Assembly: GCA_027487735.1 (NCBI GenBank)
Contig: JAIYDA010000051.1
Coordinates: 1 to 42,351, forward strand
Reading direction: 5' to 3'
Length of the DNA stretch: 42,351 nucleotides
Origin: Planctomycetaceae bacterium
GTDB taxonomy: Bacteria; Planctomycetota; Phycisphaerae; Phycisphaerales; UBA1924
The position numbers were made by a program, and so were the translations under genes. Under the pieces are notes generated by a model that saw only the letters and a program-made list of their open reading frames with translations, made no database searches and was not told where the DNA came from. Below, in pieces: positions 8,367 through 15,741 of the stretch; the first letter of the stretch is position 1, and each line of letters opens with the position of its first letter.

Positions 8367-8662
8367 GTCATGACTAGCTGAGCGGGTTCTCGCGACATAC
8401 TTTATCAGCGTATTGTAGAGGTCCTGGCCCCTGTAGTTGTACCGGAAATCACACTCCGCGAGGTGGATGTTGAACGTTCTGGGGTGCATGCCTCGGAACC
8501 GGCTCATGAGCTGCGAGATCTGCACCGCCGTCAGACCGGCGGCGACGCATCGTGCGACGCGAAGGAAAGGTGCCTCCGCGATTCGATAACGGACGACAGA
8601 GCGGCTTTGCACTGGAAAACAAGCCTATTCCGAGGTTTCCGAAAGGCTCAGCGAGTCATGAC
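8367..8662 (-). mobile_element. MITE-like element, copy 2 (IS1595-type remnant)
   Basis: This 296 bp element has good terminal inverted repeats: the left end 8367-8383 is GTCATGACTAGCTGAGC, and the right end 8646-8662 matches at 16 of 17 on the other strand. It aligns with copy 1 end to end at a constant offset of 736-737 bases. It encodes the same transposase tail on the minus strand ('MHPRTFNIHLAECDFRYNYR', 'DLYNTLI'), with a frameshift or decay after that. It ends 18 bases from the stop of the cyclophilin gene. No target duplication is visible. Confidence 0.65.
8383..8612 (-). pseudogene. Transposase 3'-end remnant, IS1595-like (copy 2)
   Basis: This minus-strand frame holds the transposase C-terminal signature 'HLAECDFRYNYRGQDLYNTL'. 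It is better preserved in the 'FRYNYR' box than copy 1 but loses the 'RENP' end to a likely frameshift. It has no catalytic domain. Confidence 0.5.
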
Positions 8663-8680
8663 TCTTGTGCCCTAGTCGAG

Positions 8681-9904
8681 CTACCGGGACTTGGATTTCG
8701 CTTCGAGCGGACGCTGGATGCGGGGCAGCGGCCGCGCGTTCGCGCTGCGCGGCGGAGCATCAATGAGCACGGCACTCTGCAGCACAGGAGGATCAATCGG
8801 GCGCTGGTCGCGCACTTTGGTTTGTTCGAGGGTCAGCAGCGTGGGCAGGCCTCGCACCACCTCGGCGAAGGCTGTGTACTTGCCGTCGAGGCTCTGCGTG
8901 CCCTCGCGCGAGAGGCAGATGAAGAACTGCGAGCCGTTCGTGTCGGGCTCGAGGTCGCGGGCCATGCTCACGACGCCAAAGTCGTGGGCGAGGGGGCTGG
9001 GCTCGAGGGCGATGTCAAAGCCCGGGCCACCCTCGCCTGTTGCTGTGGGGTCCCCCACTTGCACGACGAAGGGGTCGCCCTTGGGGGTTTTGGCAACGAT
9101 GCGGTGGAAGGCGATGTCGGTGTAAAAGCCGCCGCGAACAAGCTCGCGGAAGTTCCACACGGTGTTGGGGGCAGCTTGCGGCAGCAGGCGCAGCTCGAGC
9201 TCGCCCACGCTGGTGGTGAGCAGCACGTGCTGCTCGGGATAGACCCGCAAGCCGCTCACGAGGCTCGCGCTCGCGCCCATGGGCTGCTTCCAGATGAGCT
9301 GGGCCTCGCGGGCATCAAAGTTGGCAAGCTGCGTTGCGGGGTCGACGAAGTAGACGCTGCGCTTTGCGGCGTGCACGAGCTGGGCACGCGCGGGTGTGGT
9401 CAAGGGCTGGAGCACGAGGGCCGGGCCCACGGCGGCGCTGCCCACGAAGAGCTGCACGTAACGCATGCGGACGCCCGCGTTGTGCGGGTCTGCCCAGAGC
9501 GTGGGGAAGAGGGCGGCAAGGTCGACTTCGCCCGCCTCGACCGCGACGCGGGTGCGCCGGGCTTCGGGCACCGCACGCGGGGGCTTGCCTGGCTCGCCTT
9601 CTTGGGCAGCGAGGGCGAAGAGGCTGCCCACGTCGATGAGTTCGAGGGCGAGGCTGCGCGACGTGTCAGCAGGTTCGACAGGAGGTTGGGCCGGAACGAC
9701 GGAGCCGTCGGGGGCGACGGTGGATGGGGCTGGAGGTTGGGCTGCTGGCGGCAGCGCGGGCGGCACCTGCACGCTGATGCGGACGGGGCGGTTGGTCCCG
9801 TAATAGGTTTGCAGGGGCGTGAGCTGCGCGTGGGCGAAGGAGCAGGTGAGGGCGAGGATGCCCGCAAGAAGGCAGCGGGGATGCAAGGCGGGGCGGGTGT
9901 GCAT
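8681..9904 (-). CDS. Exported cyclophilin-type peptidyl-prolyl isomerase
   Basis: The protein has 407 residues from the ATG at 9902-9904, chosen because it places a clean signal peptide at the N-terminus (MHTRPALH, hydrophobic LLAGILALTC core, cleavage at AHAQ). Residues ~30-230 are a Pro/Ala-rich linker and an unrecognised domain. Residues ~235-390 are a cyclophilin domain: 'GELELRLLPQAAPNTVWNF', 'FHRI', 'FVVQVGDPTATGEGGPG', 'GSQFFI' and 'DGKYTAFAEVV'. Cyclophilins catalyse cis-trans isomerisation of X-Pro bonds, here outside the cytoplasm. The FHRI arginine and the Q/F of 'SQFF' are retained, so activity is plausible. The N-terminal extension is unusual against the ~170-residue single-domain form. 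It is divergent from the ECF sigma gene. Confidence 0.85.
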   Translation of the reverse strand: MHTRPALHPRCLLAGILALTCSFAHAQLTPLQTYYGTNRPVRISVQVPPALPPAAQPPAPSTVAPDGSVVPAQPPVEPADTSRSLALELIDVGSLFALAAQEGEPGKPPRAVPEARRTRVAVEAGEVDLAALFPTLWADPHNAGVRMRYVQLFVGSAAVGPALVLQPLTTPARAQLVHAAKRSVYFVDPATQLANFDAREAQLIWKQPMGASASLVSGLRVYPEQHVLLTTSVGELELRLLPQAAPNTVWNFRELVRGGFYTDIAFHRIVAKTPKGDPFVVQVGDPTATGEGGPGFDIALEPSPLAHDFGVVSMARDLEPDTNGSQFFICLSREGTQSLDGKYTAFAEVVRGLPTLLTLEQTKVRDQRPIDPPVLQSAVLIDAPPRSANARPLPRIQRPLEAKSKSR

Positions 9905-10238
9905 GGTTGTTCTCACGACTCTTGCGGTCTGCGTCACGTTGCGGCGCGAGCAACATCCTAGAGGCATGGTCTGCATGTGCAAGCAACGAAAGCAAGGGGA
10001 CGCGAAAGAGCCCGCCCAGACGGGGTGCGGGCGAACGGGCTACAACTCTCCGGCGTATGTGGTCCGCGATCATCGTGCGGAGCTCTCCAACAGTGGAGGG
10101 TTGGCACCAGGGTCGGGCCAGAGCATCGCGGCGCGTGCCGCACAGACGGAGAGCCCTCGCGTGACGACGAGCCCGACGCCAGCCAAGGACGTGCAAGGTG
10201 GCAGGCAGGAGGCGGGCACGCGCGCGGGGGCGGAGCGC
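9905..10238. other. Divergent intergenic region, cyclophilin / ECF sigma
   Basis: This 334-base gap lies between two divergent genes. It holds an inverted repeat GCCCGC (10010-10015) / GCGGGC (10027-10032) with an 11-base loop and no T-run. No convincing -35/-10 pair was found. The sigma-factor frame is open through the whole gap, so a longer sigma N-terminus cannot be ruled out. Confidence 0.4.
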
Positions 10239-10997
10239 ATGCCTGCGGTTGCGATTTCGGTCGACACGGAGGACTTTGGGGCCCAGGGCACGATCTCGCC
10301 CTTGGATGTGCTGCCCGCAACGCACGCGGGCGGTGACGACGACCTCGCGGCGGAAGCGGCCTTGGTGGCGCGGCTGCGGGCGGGGGATGCGCGGGCGTTT
10401 GAGGAGCTCGTGCGCGACGTGGGCCCGAGGCTGTATGCGGTCGCGAAGCGATTTCTGTCGAGCGAGGACGACGCGCGGGAGGCGATGCAGGATGCGATGC
10501 TGAGCGCGTATCGCAGTCTGGATCGGTTTGACGAGCGCAGCAGGCTGAGCACGTGGCTGCACCGCATCGTCGTGAATGCGAGCCTGATGAAGCTGCGGAC
10601 GAAACGCCGCAAGCCCAGCGTGTCGCTGGAGGGGCTCGGAAGCGCGGCGGGCAGCGAGGATGGGCTGAGCTTCGCGGCGAGCGTGCCCAGCGACGCGCAC
10701 GGGGCGCGCACGGGGCGCGGTCTGCGGGCTGATCGCCCGACGCTGGAAGAGACCGACCTGCGCGACCTGCTGCGCCAGCAGATGGAGCGCCTGCCCGATG
10801 AGTATCGCACCGTGCTGCTGCTGCGCGACGTGGAAGAGCTCGACACGTTGCAGACGGCGCGCGTGCTGGGCGTGAGCGAGAGCGCGGTGAAGACTCGCCT
10901 GCACAGGGCCCGCCTGGCGCTGCGCGAGGCGATGCTGCTGGCAACCGGCAAGGACGACACGCGAGCGGATGACGACGCGAGCGGAGGTGCAGCATGA
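10239..10997 (+). CDS. ECF-family RNA polymerase sigma factor
   Basis: This 252-residue protein from the ATG at 10239 directs RNA polymerase to a small regulon. Region 2 (about residues 40-115) shows 'ALVARLRAGDARAFEELV', 'LYAVAKRFLSSEDDAREAMQ', 'SAYRSLDRFDERSRLSTWL' and 'HRIVVNASL'. A Ser/Gly-rich linker (~125-165) follows. Region 4 (~178-235) shows 'LRDLLRQQMERLPDEYRTVL', 'LRDVEELDTLQTARVLGVSE' and 'SAVKTRLHRARLALR', a standard helix-turn-helix. The ~35 residues before region 2 are not conserved. The stop overlaps the anti-sigma start by four bases (ATGA), so both are made together. The start is uncertain because the frame is open back to 9819. Confidence 0.9.
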   Translation: MPAVAISVDTEDFGAQGTISPLDVLPATHAGGDDDLAAEAALVARLRAGDARAFEELVRDVGPRLYAVAKRFLSSEDDAREAMQDAMLSAYRSLDRFDERSRLSTWLHRIVVNASLMKLRTKRRKPSVSLEGLGSAAGSEDGLSFAASVPSDAHGARTGRGLRADRPTLEETDLRDLLRQQMERLPDEYRTVLLLRDVEELDTLQTARVLGVSESAVKTRLHRARLALREAMLLATGKDDTRADDDASGGAA

Positions 10998-11422
10998 GCG
11001 AGCAGCACCCGCATCACGATGCAACGCATCCGAACACCGTGGCCAAGTGCTCTGGGCAGGCTTATGGGGCAGGCACACCCGGAACGAACGCGGCCGGAAG
11101 TGGCGGGACCATGTCCTGCAAGGAGATCTGCGCGTTTTTGTGCGACTATGTTGATGGCACGCTGGCGGCACAGTCTCGCGATGCGTTTGACGCGCACATG
11201 GCGGCGTGCGCGCACTGCAAGGAGTATCTCGACACCTACGCCGAGACCATCCGCCTCAGCAAGCGGTGCTGCTGCCCCAAGCTGCAGCCGCCGCCCCCAC
11301 TGCCCGAGGACATGATCGCGGCGATCGTGCAAGCCGCGGCGATGGCGCCGAGGAGGGGGTGCGGGGGTGGTGATGGGACCCGTGATGAGACTGGTGACCG
11401 GTCGGGTGCTGGGCGGGCGTAG
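10994..11422 (+). CDS. Soluble zinc-binding anti-sigma factor (zf-HC2)
   Basis: This 142-residue protein is translationally coupled to the ECF sigma gene. Residues ~40-85 contain the zinc-binding anti-sigma (ZAS) pattern: 'SCKEICAFLCDYVDGTLAA', then 'DAFDAHMAACAHCKEYLDTY'. The HxxxCxxC cluster is intact. Unlike many anti-sigma factors it has no transmembrane helix, so it should act in the cytoplasm, possibly sensing redox or metal state. A second Cys-rich spot 'SKRCCCPKL' follows the domain and is unusual. The first ~38 residues are low complexity, and the protein could instead start at the internal Met of 'TMSCKEIC' near nt 11111. The Pro-rich and Gly-rich tail looks disordered. Confidence 0.85.
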   Translation: MSEQHPHHDATHPNTVAKCSGQAYGAGTPGTNAAGSGGTMSCKEICAFLCDYVDGTLAAQSRDAFDAHMAACAHCKEYLDTYAETIRLSKRCCCPKLQPPPPLPEDMIAAIVQAAAMAPRRGCGGGDGTRDETGDRSGAGRA

Positions 11423-11490
11423 CGGACGCATCGGGAAGCATGCAGACTGCTAAACTGCCTGCCTACTCAGCGTTCCAGACGCGCGACCCC

Positions 11491-12531
11491 ATGAGCCACG
11501 AACCAACCAACGCCAGCGACAAGGGCCGTGACGCCCCGCACGGTGGGTTGCCTGCGAGGGGCGAGGTTGGCGCGCGCGACGATGCACGGCTCGGGCGGGG
11601 CGACCCGCTGACAGAATCGGACAGCGACCATGAGCACGAAGCAGGCGAGGCAGGCGAAGCAAGCCGGCTTGCGATCGACCTCAGCGGCTCGATGCCTTGC
11701 GTGAGTTGCCAGTATGACCTGCGTGGGCTGTCGATCACGGCGACGTGCCCGGAGTGCGGCACGCCTGTGCGCGCGACGCTGGTGCGGGTGATTGATCCGG
11801 AAGGGCAGACCACCGCGCCGCTGCGCTCACCTCAGCTGGCAAGCTGGGCGATTGTGTGGTGGGCGGGCGCAAGCGCACTGACGGCGCTATGCATGCTGGT
11901 GCTGCACCTGCTGCACGACGTCGTGGGCGGGTCTCCGCGCGTTCGCGATGCGATCGCGATGGCGACGCTGAGCGTTGCGTTTGCGAGCAGCGTTGGGCCC
12001 TTATCGCTGATTTTTCTGTTCAAAGGGCGTGAGCGCACGCCGCGGCAAGGCCTCGCGCTGCTGGCGTGGATTCTCACGATGATGCTGTGCATGGTCTTGA
12101 TGGACCCGCTGCTGGCGCGAACGAACTGGAGCTACGCGCGCGGGCCATGGGTGGAGCGGCGAGTAATGCTTGGGATCTTGGTCGTCGCGATTCTGCTCTC
12201 CATGCGCCCCACGGTGCGGCTGCTGGCGGCCCGTGGTTGGGTGCAGCAGCAAGCGCACACGGATCGGCAGACGACCATCAGCCTTGCGCTCGTGGTGGGC
12301 ATCGGAACGCTCGCGATCTTCGGCGTTGCGGCGAGCCCCATCGGCAGCGACCCGATCTTGGCGCGGTTCTTGTCGCAGATGATCGTGATCCTGACGCTGC
12401 TGCTGCTGACGCTGGGGCTGGGGAGGCTCGCGCTCGAACTCCTGCGGATGCGGAGGCGGATCGCGGCGGGGCTGGTGGCCGCGGGGCGCGTGGTGCCCAG
12501 GCCCAGTGCTCAGGGGGCGGGCAAGGGCTGA
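11491..12531 (+). CDS. Zinc-ribbon multi-pass membrane protein
   Basis: The protein has 346 residues from the ATG at 11491; the ATG at 11440 (363 residues) is the alternative, and neither has a good Shine-Dalgarno. The N-terminal ~60 residues are charged and disordered. A zinc-ribbon follows at about residues 68-95 with 'CVSCQYDLRGL' and 'CPECGTPV', a signature common in Phycisphaerae membrane proteins. The rest holds about six transmembrane helices (for example around 'LASWAIVWWAGASALTALCM', 'SVGPLSLIFLFK', 'LLAWILTMMLCMVLMDPLL' and 'MIVILTLLLLTLGLG'). The family is not functionally defined. It follows the anti-sigma gene in the same direction by ~70 bases and may be co-transcribed with it. 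Confidence 0.75.
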   Translation: MSHEPTNASDKGRDAPHGGLPARGEVGARDDARLGRGDPLTESDSDHEHEAGEAGEASRLAIDLSGSMPCVSCQYDLRGLSITATCPECGTPVRATLVRVIDPEGQTTAPLRSPQLASWAIVWWAGASALTALCMLVLHLLHDVVGGSPRVRDAIAMATLSVAFASSVGPLSLIFLFKGRERTPRQGLALLAWILTMMLCMVLMDPLLARTNWSYARGPWVERRVMLGILVVAILLSMRPTVRLLAARGWVQQQAHTDRQTTISLALVVGIGTLAIFGVAASPIGSDPILARFLSQMIVILTLLLLTLGLGRLALELLRMRRRIAAGLVAAGRVVPRPSAQGAGKG

Positions 12532-12572
12532 GGGGCTGGTCGCCCGGTGCAGGCAACGCACTATCATGCAGC

Positions 12573-13136
12573 ATGAGTGACCCCGACACGATTCTTCTTG
12601 AAGCTGAAGCCGCGATGGAAAAGGCCCTGGAATACCTGAAGCAAGAGCTCAAGGGTGCGAGAACGGGGCGGGCCTCGACGGCGATGGTCGATTTCATCAA
12701 GGTCGAGGCGTATGGCTCGTTCGTCGATCTCAAGACGCTCGCAGCCGTGAGCGTGCCCGAGCCCACGCAGATTCTCATCAAGCCTTTCGATTCCACGCTG
12801 CTGCACCCGATCAAGAACGCGATCGACAAGAGCGGGATGGGCGTGAACCCGATGCCCGAGGGCAAGGCCCTGCGCATCAACCTGCCGCCCATGAGCGGCG
12901 ATCGGCGTCAGAAGGAAGCGCTGCGCATCAAGAAGATGGCGGAGGAGACGAAGATCATCTTCCGCAATGCGCGGCGCGACGCGAACAAGCACGCCGACGA
13001 CCTGAAGAAGGACGGCGCGCACAGCGAGGACGACATCAAGCAACTGAAGGACGAGATTCAGGAGCTGCTCAAGAAGTTCGAGACCGAGGCGGACAAGCGT
13101 GTGGACGAGAAGACGAAAGAGATCATGACGATTTGA
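12573..13136 (+). CDS. frr: Ribosome recycling factor
   Basis: This 187-residue protein matches the usual ~185-residue RRF length. RRF, with EF-G, splits post-termination ribosomes in the cytoplasm. The sequence shows the diagnostic segments: 'MEKALEYLKQELKGARTGRA' (helix 1 with the conserved Arg-Thr-Gly-Arg), 'TLAAVSVPEPTQILIKPFD', 'GMGVNPMPEGKALRINLPPM', 'RRQKEALRIKKMAEETKI', and 'RNARRDANK' before the C-terminal helix. The start at ATG 12573 is the family start; the open frame further upstream lies inside the preceding membrane-protein gene in another phase. Tsf and pyrH, frequent frr neighbours, are absent. A 7-base-unit inverted repeat follows 55 bases downstream. Confidence 0.97.
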   Translation: MSDPDTILLEAEAAMEKALEYLKQELKGARTGRASTAMVDFIKVEAYGSFVDLKTLAAVSVPEPTQILIKPFDSTLLHPIKNAIDKSGMGVNPMPEGKALRINLPPMSGDRRQKEALRIKKMAEETKIIFRNARRDANKHADDLKKDGAHSEDDIKQLKDEIQELLKKFETEADKRVDEKTKEIMTI

Positions 13137-13190
13137 GTGGTGGGGTTGGGTTTGGGGTGGGTGGGCTGGCGAAGCTGCAGCAGGGGGCCA

Positions 13191-13286
13191 GCGAGGCATT
13201 CGGGATTCGGCATTCGTGGGGCGCGACTGGCGCACGCGTGTGGCGTTCTTTATCGAATGCCGAATGGCGAATCCCGAATGCCTCGC
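13191..13286. repeat. Heptamer-unit inverted repeat (ATTCGGC type) after frr
   Basis: The left arm 13191-13216 and right arm 13254-13286 are inverted copies. The outer 19 bases match perfectly (GCGAGGCATTCGGGATTCG), and the right arm has one extra 7-base unit (CCATTCG). The units ATTCGGC/ATTCGGG/ATTCGCC differ by one or two bases. The loop is ~37 bases. It lies between frr and the next gene and could end transcription or stabilise the 3' end, but there is no T-run. Confidence 0.85.
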
Positions 13287-13389
13287 CCTTGCCACACTCC
13301 TTCGTTCTCCGCACGCCTTGCCCAAACTCCTCAGGCCTACGAAGCCCTGAAATTGCAGGCGTTGTGGCGTGCTCCCCGATACCTGTGAC

Positions 13390-13785
13390 ATGAACACGGG
13401 CGGGGTCAATCACGTGCCTTCCGCGGTGCCCTCGGGCCTTGCGGCTGGCGTGGCGGGGCTTGCGGGTCGCACGGTGCGCGAAGTGAAGACCGCGCAAGAG
13501 CAGCGGCGCGAGTTGCAGGGACCCAAGCGCGACGAGGTGACGCTGGGGCATAAGGCCGAGGGGGAGAGCGACGTCGATCGCGTCGACACGCTCGATTTAC
13601 ACAGCGATGCGCGCGGGCAGAAGCAGCCGCAGGGTCGCGAGCAACCGCACGCGCGCGACGACGATGGGGTGCTGGGCAGCGAGCCGCCCAAGGCGCAGGA
13701 GCCCGAGCCGATTCGCCTCGGTCGTGCGGGCATTCCGATGCCGCCCACCGCAGTGCCGCAGAAGCACATCGATCTTGCGGGGTAA
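13390..13785 (+). CDS. Hydrophilic, disordered hypothetical protein
   Basis: This 131-residue ORF is not recognised. The ATG at 13390 is preferred to one at 13369, because conserved-looking sequence starts there and the upstream part lies in repeat-rich spacer. An Ala/Val/Gly stretch (residues ~8-25, 'SAVPSGLAAGVAGLAGRTVR') could be an amphipathic helix. After it the protein is almost purely charged and polar (Gln, Arg, Asp, Lys, His) and ends with a short motif 'IPMPPTAVPQKHIDLAG'. The pattern of variable hydrophilic middle plus short 'HIDLAG'-type C-terminal motif recalls small planctomycete proteins of unknown role. It converges with the next gene. Confidence 0.5.
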   Translation: MNTGGVNHVPSAVPSGLAAGVAGLAGRTVREVKTAQEQRRELQGPKRDEVTLGHKAEGESDVDRVDTLDLHSDARGQKQPQGREQPHARDDDGVLGSEPPKAQEPEPIRLGRAGIPMPPTAVPQKHIDLAG

Positions 13786-13840
13786 GGCGCGGGGCCTTTC
13801 GCAGTTGCCGCTCTCGCGTGAGCTTGGGCGTTCAGCGGCG

Positions 13841-15601
13841 TTAAGCCGCGCGCTTGCCGGCCTTGGCAGTGGGCTTGGAAGTGGACTTTGCGTTGGCTTT
13901 GGTCGCGCGGGCCTTTGCGAGCGACTTCTTGCTCGATGCGCTGAGCCTCGATGCGCTCAGCTTGGTGCTCTTCTTTGCTGCGGTCGCCTTGGCGCGGTCT
14001 GTCTTCGCGGTGCTTGCATTCGCGAGGCGTGCCTTCGCGCCCGTCAGTCGCAGGCTGGCATCGCTGGCAGTGGACACCGACGCGGCAAGGGCCTGCCACG
14101 GGTTGCTCGCTCGGCCCGCATCGCCCGTGAGCTGCAAGAAGCCGTGCGGCTGGTTGTCGTCCTCCACTTCGTCGCTCGTGAGCTCGCCCACGGCTGGCGC
14201 GGTGCGCGACGCAGGTGCAAACGCGAGCGTGGGTGCTTCGTCTTGCGTCGTCGCGACGCTGGCAAAGCCCTCGGCCTGCTCGGCGAGCATACCAAAGACC
14301 TGCTCGATGAGGTAGCGATCCTGGTCCTTGCCCATCAAGGCGCTGCTAAAGCGCAGCTCGTCGCGGATGTCCTCGCGGAACACGACAAGCTCGGCTGCGC
14401 TGAGGGTCGCGGCGGTGAGCGTGAGGCCCGCGGCAACGCGGCCCAGGCTGAGCGGGTGACCAAGCCCCGACTCCAGCTCAGCGAGCAGGAACGGAAGCTG
14501 ATCGGTCATGGGCTTGGCGGAGCCCGGGTGCACGCGCGACATGCCCTTGAGGGCGTGGGCGGCATCGGCAAGGCAGTCCAGGCCTCCGGCATCGTCGAGC
14601 TGACCAAAGCGGACGGCTGCGAGGCGCAGCGTGGCGAAGGCGTCGTCTCGTAGCAGGCGGGCGCAGAGCTCGGTCACTTCCACGCGCTGGGTCTGCGTGA
14701 TCGTCGGGCTCGTGGCGGCCCACTGGCTCAGCAGCTGGGCCGCGATCTCGCGCACGGGGCTCCAGGCGGCGCTGCGCTGCTCGAGCTCGGCTTGCATCGC
14801 GGTGCAGATGCTGTTGAGCGATGCGTGGCCCTCGCTGGTGTCGCACCAGTTGGCGGCGCGGCCCGCGAGGCGATCGCCCAGGTCTGTGCGTGCGGGGTGG
14901 CGGCTGTGCAGGCAGGCCGCCTCGATGAGCAGGCGGGCGAGGCGAGAGTCGTCGGTGCTAATGGCTTCGGGCAGCGTGAGGCTCGCGCAGTCTTGCCGCA
15001 GGGGGAAGAGGTGCGAGAAGCCCCGACCATCGATGCGTTGGGCGAGCTCGCTCCAATCGCGCAGCGCAGCCTCGCGGCCTGGGTGCACCAGGGTGTCGAG
15101 CCGCATGCACTGTCCATCGCGGCGCAGCATCGCATCGAGAGCGTTGCCCTCGCGCGTGGTGGTGGCTTCGTCGTCGCGCAGCTCGTGCCAGCTTGTGTCC
15201 ATCACGCCGTGGCTCGCAACCAGCATGGCGCACCATGCGTCGGCGTGCAGCACGCCCACCTGCAAGGGGCGCACGGGCCAGAGCGAGGAGAGCCCATCGG
15301 CGATGCGCTGCGAAGTGCCCGAGCTGCGGTTGGCATCCACGCCCACCTCGCTCGCGACATCTCGCAAGAACTGCGTGCCCTTGCTGGCGCCATAGACGGC
15401 CGCTCCGATGCCTCGGAGCATGGCCTGGGCAAGGCTGCCCTGGGGCCAGGCCTTGCCAGGAAGGTTGATGGCGCGGATGCTCTGCCAGTTTGTGCCGTGC
15501 GGGCTGCTCATGCCGTCACAATCGGCATAGTCGATACGCGACTTTGGTGCAAGTTCTGGGAAGTTGCGGGCGATTGCGAGCAAGGGTTGCGCGTGGTGCA
15601 T
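13841..15601 (-). CDS. Large helical protein with histone-H1-like tail
   Basis: The protein has 586 residues from the ATG at 15599-15601; the frame is open to 15763 but that part lies in the divergent promoter region. The N-terminal half resembles HDOD-like helical signalling domains in its layout ('LAQAMLRGIGAAVYGASKGT', 'RIADGLSSLWPVRPLQVGVL', 'LLIEAACLHSRHPARTDLGD'), but no HD catalytic pair is certain, so I leave the family open. The C-terminal ~80 residues (nt 13841-14080) are a Lys/Ala/Ser/Thr tail with repeated 'AKA', 'KST' and 'KKS' units, much like bacterial histone-H1-like domains. Such tails bind DNA in other proteins. A link to nucleoid or regulatory function is inference. It is divergent from the ArsR-type regulator. 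Confidence 0.7.
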   Translation of the reverse strand: MHHAQPLLAIARNFPELAPKSRIDYADCDGMSSPHGTNWQSIRAINLPGKAWPQGSLAQAMLRGIGAAVYGASKGTQFLRDVASEVGVDANRSSGTSQRIADGLSSLWPVRPLQVGVLHADAWCAMLVASHGVMDTSWHELRDDEATTTREGNALDAMLRRDGQCMRLDTLVHPGREAALRDWSELAQRIDGRGFSHLFPLRQDCASLTLPEAISTDDSRLARLLIEAACLHSRHPARTDLGDRLAGRAANWCDTSEGHASLNSICTAMQAELEQRSAAWSPVREIAAQLLSQWAATSPTITQTQRVEVTELCARLLRDDAFATLRLAAVRFGQLDDAGGLDCLADAAHALKGMSRVHPGSAKPMTDQLPFLLAELESGLGHPLSLGRVAAGLTLTAATLSAAELVVFREDIRDELRFSSALMGKDQDRYLIEQVFGMLAEQAEGFASVATTQDEAPTLAFAPASRTAPAVGELTSDEVEDDNQPHGFLQLTGDAGRASNPWQALAASVSTASDASLRLTGAKARLANASTAKTDRAKATAAKKSTKLSASRLSASSKKSLAKARATKANAKSTSKPTAKAGKRAA

Positions 15602-15741
15602 GGAGGGACGCGGCCACGACCCGAACACCGGACGCGGGGTGCGAGCGCTGGTGGTGCGCCCCTGAGACGCGAATGATGTCTTGTCACGCGTAACGCGAAT
15701 CACAAAACATGCGTAGACGGTGGACGCACCTATGATTGCCC

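Noticed and set aside
9819..10238. Long N-terminal extension of the ECF sigma factor
   Set aside because: The extension overlaps the divergent cyclophilin start and shows no conserved sequence; MPAVAIS at 10239 is a better start.
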